From assembly GCA_944389935.1 (NCBI GenBank), contig CALXOE010000002.1, positions 62,001 to 126,000 on the forward strand: a DNA stretch of 64,000 bases. The letters run 5' to 3'. Below the pieces are notes generated by a model. The model was given only the letters and a program-made list of their open reading frames with translations. It was not told the DNA's origin and searched no databases. Numbering within the stretch: position 1 is the first letter of the stretch; the number at the start of each line of letters is the position of its first letter. The stretch comes from an uncultured Victivallis sp. Lineage in GTDB: Bacteria > Verrucomicrobiota > Lentisphaeria > Victivallales > Victivallaceae. Of the stretch, positions 61,350-64,000 are shown piece after piece. Position numbers and translations under genes: made by a program.

Positions 61350-61746
61350 CGTTTTCACTCCCGCCGTTCCACGCGAAAGAACCGAAGTCGCGCAGCTTGA
61401 AGTAGAATTGCAGCATGACGAATACCACCACATATCGGCGCGGATCAAACTTGCCGTATCTGTTTCGCGCAAGCAAAATTCCGTTGATGAGCATTTCGTC
61501 ATCGGCGTTTTTCCGGTCGAGTTCCGACCCCCCGAGATAATAGCGGATATCGTGAATATCCGCGGCCAGAACCAGCGTCGGGAACAGAAAACCGATCAGC
61601 CACCGCAGCCAGGACGGCATCCACTCCGCGCCGATCCCGTTGCACACTTGCTGCGCCCGTTCCGTATCCTCGAGCAGCGCTGCTCCGGAAAGATTGAGCT
61701 CGTTCGCAAGCTGGATCTTCTTCTCGATCTCATTCAGACTGTACAT
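61336..61746 (-). CDS. Phage-associated protein of unknown function
   Basis: 136-residue protein. A helical N-terminus (residues 1-45) is followed by a hydrophobic stretch WLRWLIGFLFPTLVLAADIHDIRYYLGG. The acidic-histidine pattern DIHDIRYYLGGS followed by KNADDEMLINGIL resembles small phage proteins encoded near lysis genes, but I cannot name the family. Overlaps its upstream neighbour by 17 nt and the small membrane protein by 14 nt, the dense packing usual for phage genes. Confidence 0.7.
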   Translation of the reverse strand: MYSLNEIEKKIQLANELNLSGAALLEDTERAQQVCNGIGAEWMPSWLRWLIGFLFPTLVLAADIHDIRYYLGGSELDRKNADDEMLINGILLARNRYGKFDPRRYVVVFVMLQFYFKLRDFGSFAWNGGSENDGAY

Positions 61747-62176
61747 CGGTTTCCCCTCTTTGTTCGTTCATCTTCTCACGCACCTGATCGAGTGTCAGGC
61801 CGAACACGGCGAGCCACTCTGCGACCCGCTCGTCGAGCAGGTCGATCATTCCGCCCGGCGCGGCGTTCGTGGTCAGCAAGGCAAGCCCCATGATCCCCGC
61901 CTTGAATGCGGTCGGCTCTTGCAGTTTTGCCGCCAAATCCTCCGCCGGAACGAGCGCATAGAGCGCGTCAAGAAACAGCTCCTTGTTCACCCATTCCGAG
62001 GTTGCCGTTACTTCAGGAACTCTATCAGCGAGATACCAGCCGCCGGAGGACGCCTGTTCCACCTCCATCAGCTCCATGCCGAGGGTTGCGTAATATTCCG
62101 CCGCGCTTTCACTCTCCCCGAGTCCAACGATGCAGGCACCGGTTTCCTCATTTATGATTTTTGCATATTTCTGCAT
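61730..62176 (-). CDS. Phage tail-fibre-associated protein
   Basis: 148-residue protein encoded directly after the tail fibre. The opening QKYAKIINEETGACIVGLG and EQASSGGWYLADRVPE look like tail-fibre assembly or chaperone proteins found at this position in many phages; the C-terminal half is helical and acidic. GGAG lies about 7 nt before the chosen ATG. Function inferred from position and partial resemblance. Confidence 0.7.
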   Translation of the reverse strand: MQKYAKIINEETGACIVGLGESESAAEYYATLGMELMEVEQASSGGWYLADRVPEVTATSEWVNKELFLDALYALVPAEDLAAKLQEPTAFKAGIMGLALLTTNAAPGGMIDLLDERVAEWLAVFGLTLDQVREKMNEQRGETDVQSE

Positions 62177-62186
62177 ATCACGCTCC

Positions 62187-63917
62187 TTACCGATTGTTGT
62201 AAAAATAAATGTTGGCTGCCGCCATCTGATTGACGTCTGTGATTTTGATGACATCTCCGGTCAGTACGGGCAGCACGACATCACTGTTCGCATCGACAAC
62301 CGTCACCCCATTGATGGATACCGACGTGTAGATATTCTTCGTTACACAGCGAACCCATCCGCTTGAAGAAGAAGTATATCCGGAGCTGGACTGTGCCGCG
62401 GAGGTCACGTCGGCAGCCATGCTGTAATCCGGCACCGCGATCATATTGGCGGCGGACAGGTTGCCGGATACTTTCATGTTTCCGACAACAGTCAACGTTC
62501 CGGAAGCGGTCTCGTAAATCCGGCTTGTAAAATCTCCGGAATCATTGTTGAAATGGAAGTCGATATAGGGCAGATCCCCGGAAATCTCGACTCCGCTGTT
62601 AAATGTCGGATGATTTTTGACTACATAGGATTCTGCGATGTTCTTCCCGCTGCCGTCGTATACGGCGCTTCCATTGATGTCGCATCTCCCGGTCGAAAGG
62701 TTGACCGTCAACGGACGGAAATCATTGTACGATCCGTTCTGATCCCCGGCGTTTGTCAAAAGGATGTACAGATTTCTGCCGTCGTTGCGGAAGAAAGTCC
62801 CATATTCCCCCTGAATCATTCGGAACGCATTGTATGCCGTGCTTTTGAGTTCCCCGGTCAGCGTGCCGCCGGAAAGCGAAAGTTTATCCGGGTGCGCGGA
62901 GGAGTTCTGATTGTGCGCGGAGATTTTTTCGTCGACCATTTCCGCGGCGACGTTCGGATCGCCCTGCGGTCCCTGCGGCCCCTGCGGTCCCTGAATTCCC
63001 GGATCGCCCTTGTCGCCTTTTTCGCCTGGAATCCCCTGCGGGCCGGGATCTCCCTGAACGCCTTGAATCCCCGGATCGCCCTTGTCGCCTTTTTCGCCCG
63101 GATCGCCCTTTTCCCCCTGCGGTCCGACGTCACCGCGCGGGATCGTCAGATTGAGGAGCTGTTCCGGGGATTCTCCGGAGAGCGTCGCCGTCGCCATCGT
63201 CCCCGGTTCCCCGGTCGTAACCGCCCCGATGGAGATGACATTCGCCGGACCCGGTTCCCCCTGCGGTCCCTGCGGACCGACATTCGACGCGGGCAGCAGA
63301 ATCGTCTGATTTTCGACCGTCAGCGGTTCTCCGTAAGCGTCGGCGAGAATCACCGGTCCTCCAATCCCGTTCACAGTAGTTGCCGATTGAAACAGAACCT
63401 CTCCGCCGGGAATGCCGCCGGGCCGGAGGGCGGCCCGGAAGCCGAATCGCGCCAGAGTCTGAGGGGACGAGTCCCCGTCGCCCTGCGCCTCGATAAACAT
63501 GAGGCAGTGCCGCCTCTTCTCCGGATGGGAGGCGACTTCGAGAAAATGACGCAATTCCGGATGGATCCGGAACGTCAACTGCCCCCGGGCGGGATCGGCC
63601 GTCGAGCCGTCCGGCCATTCGCCAGGCTGATTCACCGCATCGTCGGAACTGCGGAGCATCAGTTCTCCGCCGTTCTCCGCGGTGCAGAAAGCCGACAGAG
63701 CATAGGTGTCTCTTGTTTCCAGCGGGTGCTCCGCAAGTTCCCAGGAGAGATCCTCCCGGAGCGTGCGGTCTTTGAACTCCACCGCAATCACGGCGGAGGT
63801 GTTGAATTCCACTTCCGGGAATGCCCCCGGGAAAGTGATTTCGTCCCCGACGGAATCGATCAGCCGCTTCGTCGCGGCGTCCACCGTCAGGACATGATGA
63901 AGAATCGGTTCGGACAT
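62187..63917 (-). CDS. Collagen-repeat phage tail fibre
   Basis: 576-residue structural protein: an N-terminal beta-rich head (1-205), a collagen-like Gly-x-y segment ([11 protein letters not shown] about 212-222 and a long run about 262-320 with GDKGDPG units), a helix with histidines (about 325-345) and a C-terminal receptor-binding beta domain starting [12 protein letters not shown]. Collagen triple helices in fibres assemble as trimers. AGGAGG lies 8 nt before the chosen ATG. It is the first gene of the module visible here; the rest of the tail operon lies beyond the window. Confidence 0.88.
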   Translation of the reverse strand: MSEPILHHVLTVDAATKRLIDSVGDEITFPGAFPEVEFNTSAVIAVEFKDRTLREDLSWELAEHPLETRDTYALSAFCTAENGGELMLRSSDDAVNQPGEWPDGSTADPARGQLTFRIHPELRHFLEVASHPEKRRHCLMFIEAQGDGDSSPQTLARFGFRAALRPGGIPGGEVLFQSATTVNGIGGPVILADAYGEPLTVENQTILLPASNVGPQGPQGEPGPANVISIGAVTTGEPGTMATATLSGESPEQLLNLTIPRGDVGPQGEKGDPGEKGDKGDPGIQGVQGDPGPQGIPGEKGDKGDPGIQGPQGPQGPQGDPNVAAEMVDEKISAHNQNSSAHPDKLSLSGGTLTGELKSTAYNAFRMIQGEYGTFFRNDGRNLYILLTNAGDQNGSYNDFRPLTVNLSTGRCDINGSAVYDGSGKNIAESYVVKNHPTFNSGVEISGDLPYIDFHFNNDSGDFTSRIYETASGTLTVVGNMKVSGNLSAANMIAVPDYSMAADVTSAAQSSSGYTSSSSGWVRCVTKNIYTSVSINGVTVVDANSDVVLPVLTGDVIKITDVNQMAAANIYFYNNR

Positions 63918-64000
63918 GAAAAAATCCTCCTGTTGTTGTCCGGCGGGTCGCGGCCGGATGTTCACAACAGAAGGATTTTGTCAACTTTTGAGGCGGAATC
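63918..64000. other. Upstream edge of the tail-fibre gene
   Basis: About 80 bases up to the window end, containing the AGGAGG ribosome site of the tail fibre. A coding sequence continuing from outside cannot be excluded; nothing else is seen. Confidence 0.4.

Overview
The window is a stretch of a Gram-negative, GC-rich bacterial chromosome that most resembles a member of the Lentisphaerota (Victivallis-like, PVC superphylum). This rests on three pseudopilin-type proteins carrying the [12 protein letters not shown] signature, two of them beside secreted carbohydrate enzymes, and two GntR-headed regulators with sugar-binding-protein-like sensor domains. An InaA/Kdo-kinase-like protein fits an LPS-bearing envelope, and rpoN is present. 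The organism call is inference. No rRNA, tRNA or CRISPR array was seen.

Layout: 0-6.6 kb, a minus-strand operon from a near-consensus promoter at 6.7 kb: HAD-IIA phosphatase, a three-gene GlpA-type glycerol-3-phosphate oxidation set, a glycerophosphodiesterase, then sbcD and sbcC (cut by the window edge). 6.9-10.2 kb, an AT-richer glycan locus (GntR/LacI-type regulator, GH71/99-like enzyme, pseudopilin). 10.3-11.3 kb, two Hsp20 genes behind a candidate sigma-54 promoter. 11.4-15 kb, a QueG-like Fe-S protein, glyS and an orphan protein made of three internal repeats. 15.1-19.8 kb, a redox cluster (SDR, FrdA-like flavoprotein, XRE-cupin regulator, old-yellow-enzyme homologue). 19.9-24.3 kb, a membrane protein with a spermidine-synthase-like segment, divergent from phosphofructokinase and a polyprenyl synthase. 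24.3-33.3 kb, one long tightly overlapping minus-strand run: mscS, argG, leuB, Kdo-kinase-like, lipM-like, rnc, iron-ADH, PfkB kinase, sialidase-like. 33.5-36.4 kb, uracil-DNA glycosylase, GNAT and rpoN.

36.5-40.5 kb, a signalling operon: WalJ/YycJ-like hydrolase, Hanks-type kinase with a zinc ribbon, a histidine-kinase/receiver protein that has lost both phospho-acceptors, and a chagasin-like lipoprotein. 40.6-46.3 kb, the most unusual locus: a membrane protein, a pseudopilin whose N-terminus is split by a roughly 640-bp in-frame repeat-bearing stretch, an ABC exporter, and a BlaI/BlaR1 regulator-sensor pair, preceded by two BlaI-type dyads exactly 100 bp apart. 46.3-55.5 kb is mostly housekeeping: cytidylate-kinase-like, GltS, RibBA, YmdB, MFS, a GT39-like glycosyltransferase, an AGE-family epimerase and a hexapeptide acetyltransferase. 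55.5-60.7 kb is a second glycan locus (GntR-type regulator, pseudopilin, CE7 esterase, GH5). 60.7-64 kb is the end of a prophage or tail module (collagen-repeat tail fibre, small downstream proteins, candidate lysis proteins) and runs off the window.

Three themes connect the genes. Glycan loci pair a regulator, a secreted hydrolase and a pseudopilin under one promoter. Many promoters follow a TTGCNN-16/17-TATATT pattern. Regulatory protein families (BlaI/BlaR1, pseudo-histidine kinase, sigma-54) appear in contexts unlike their textbook ones.
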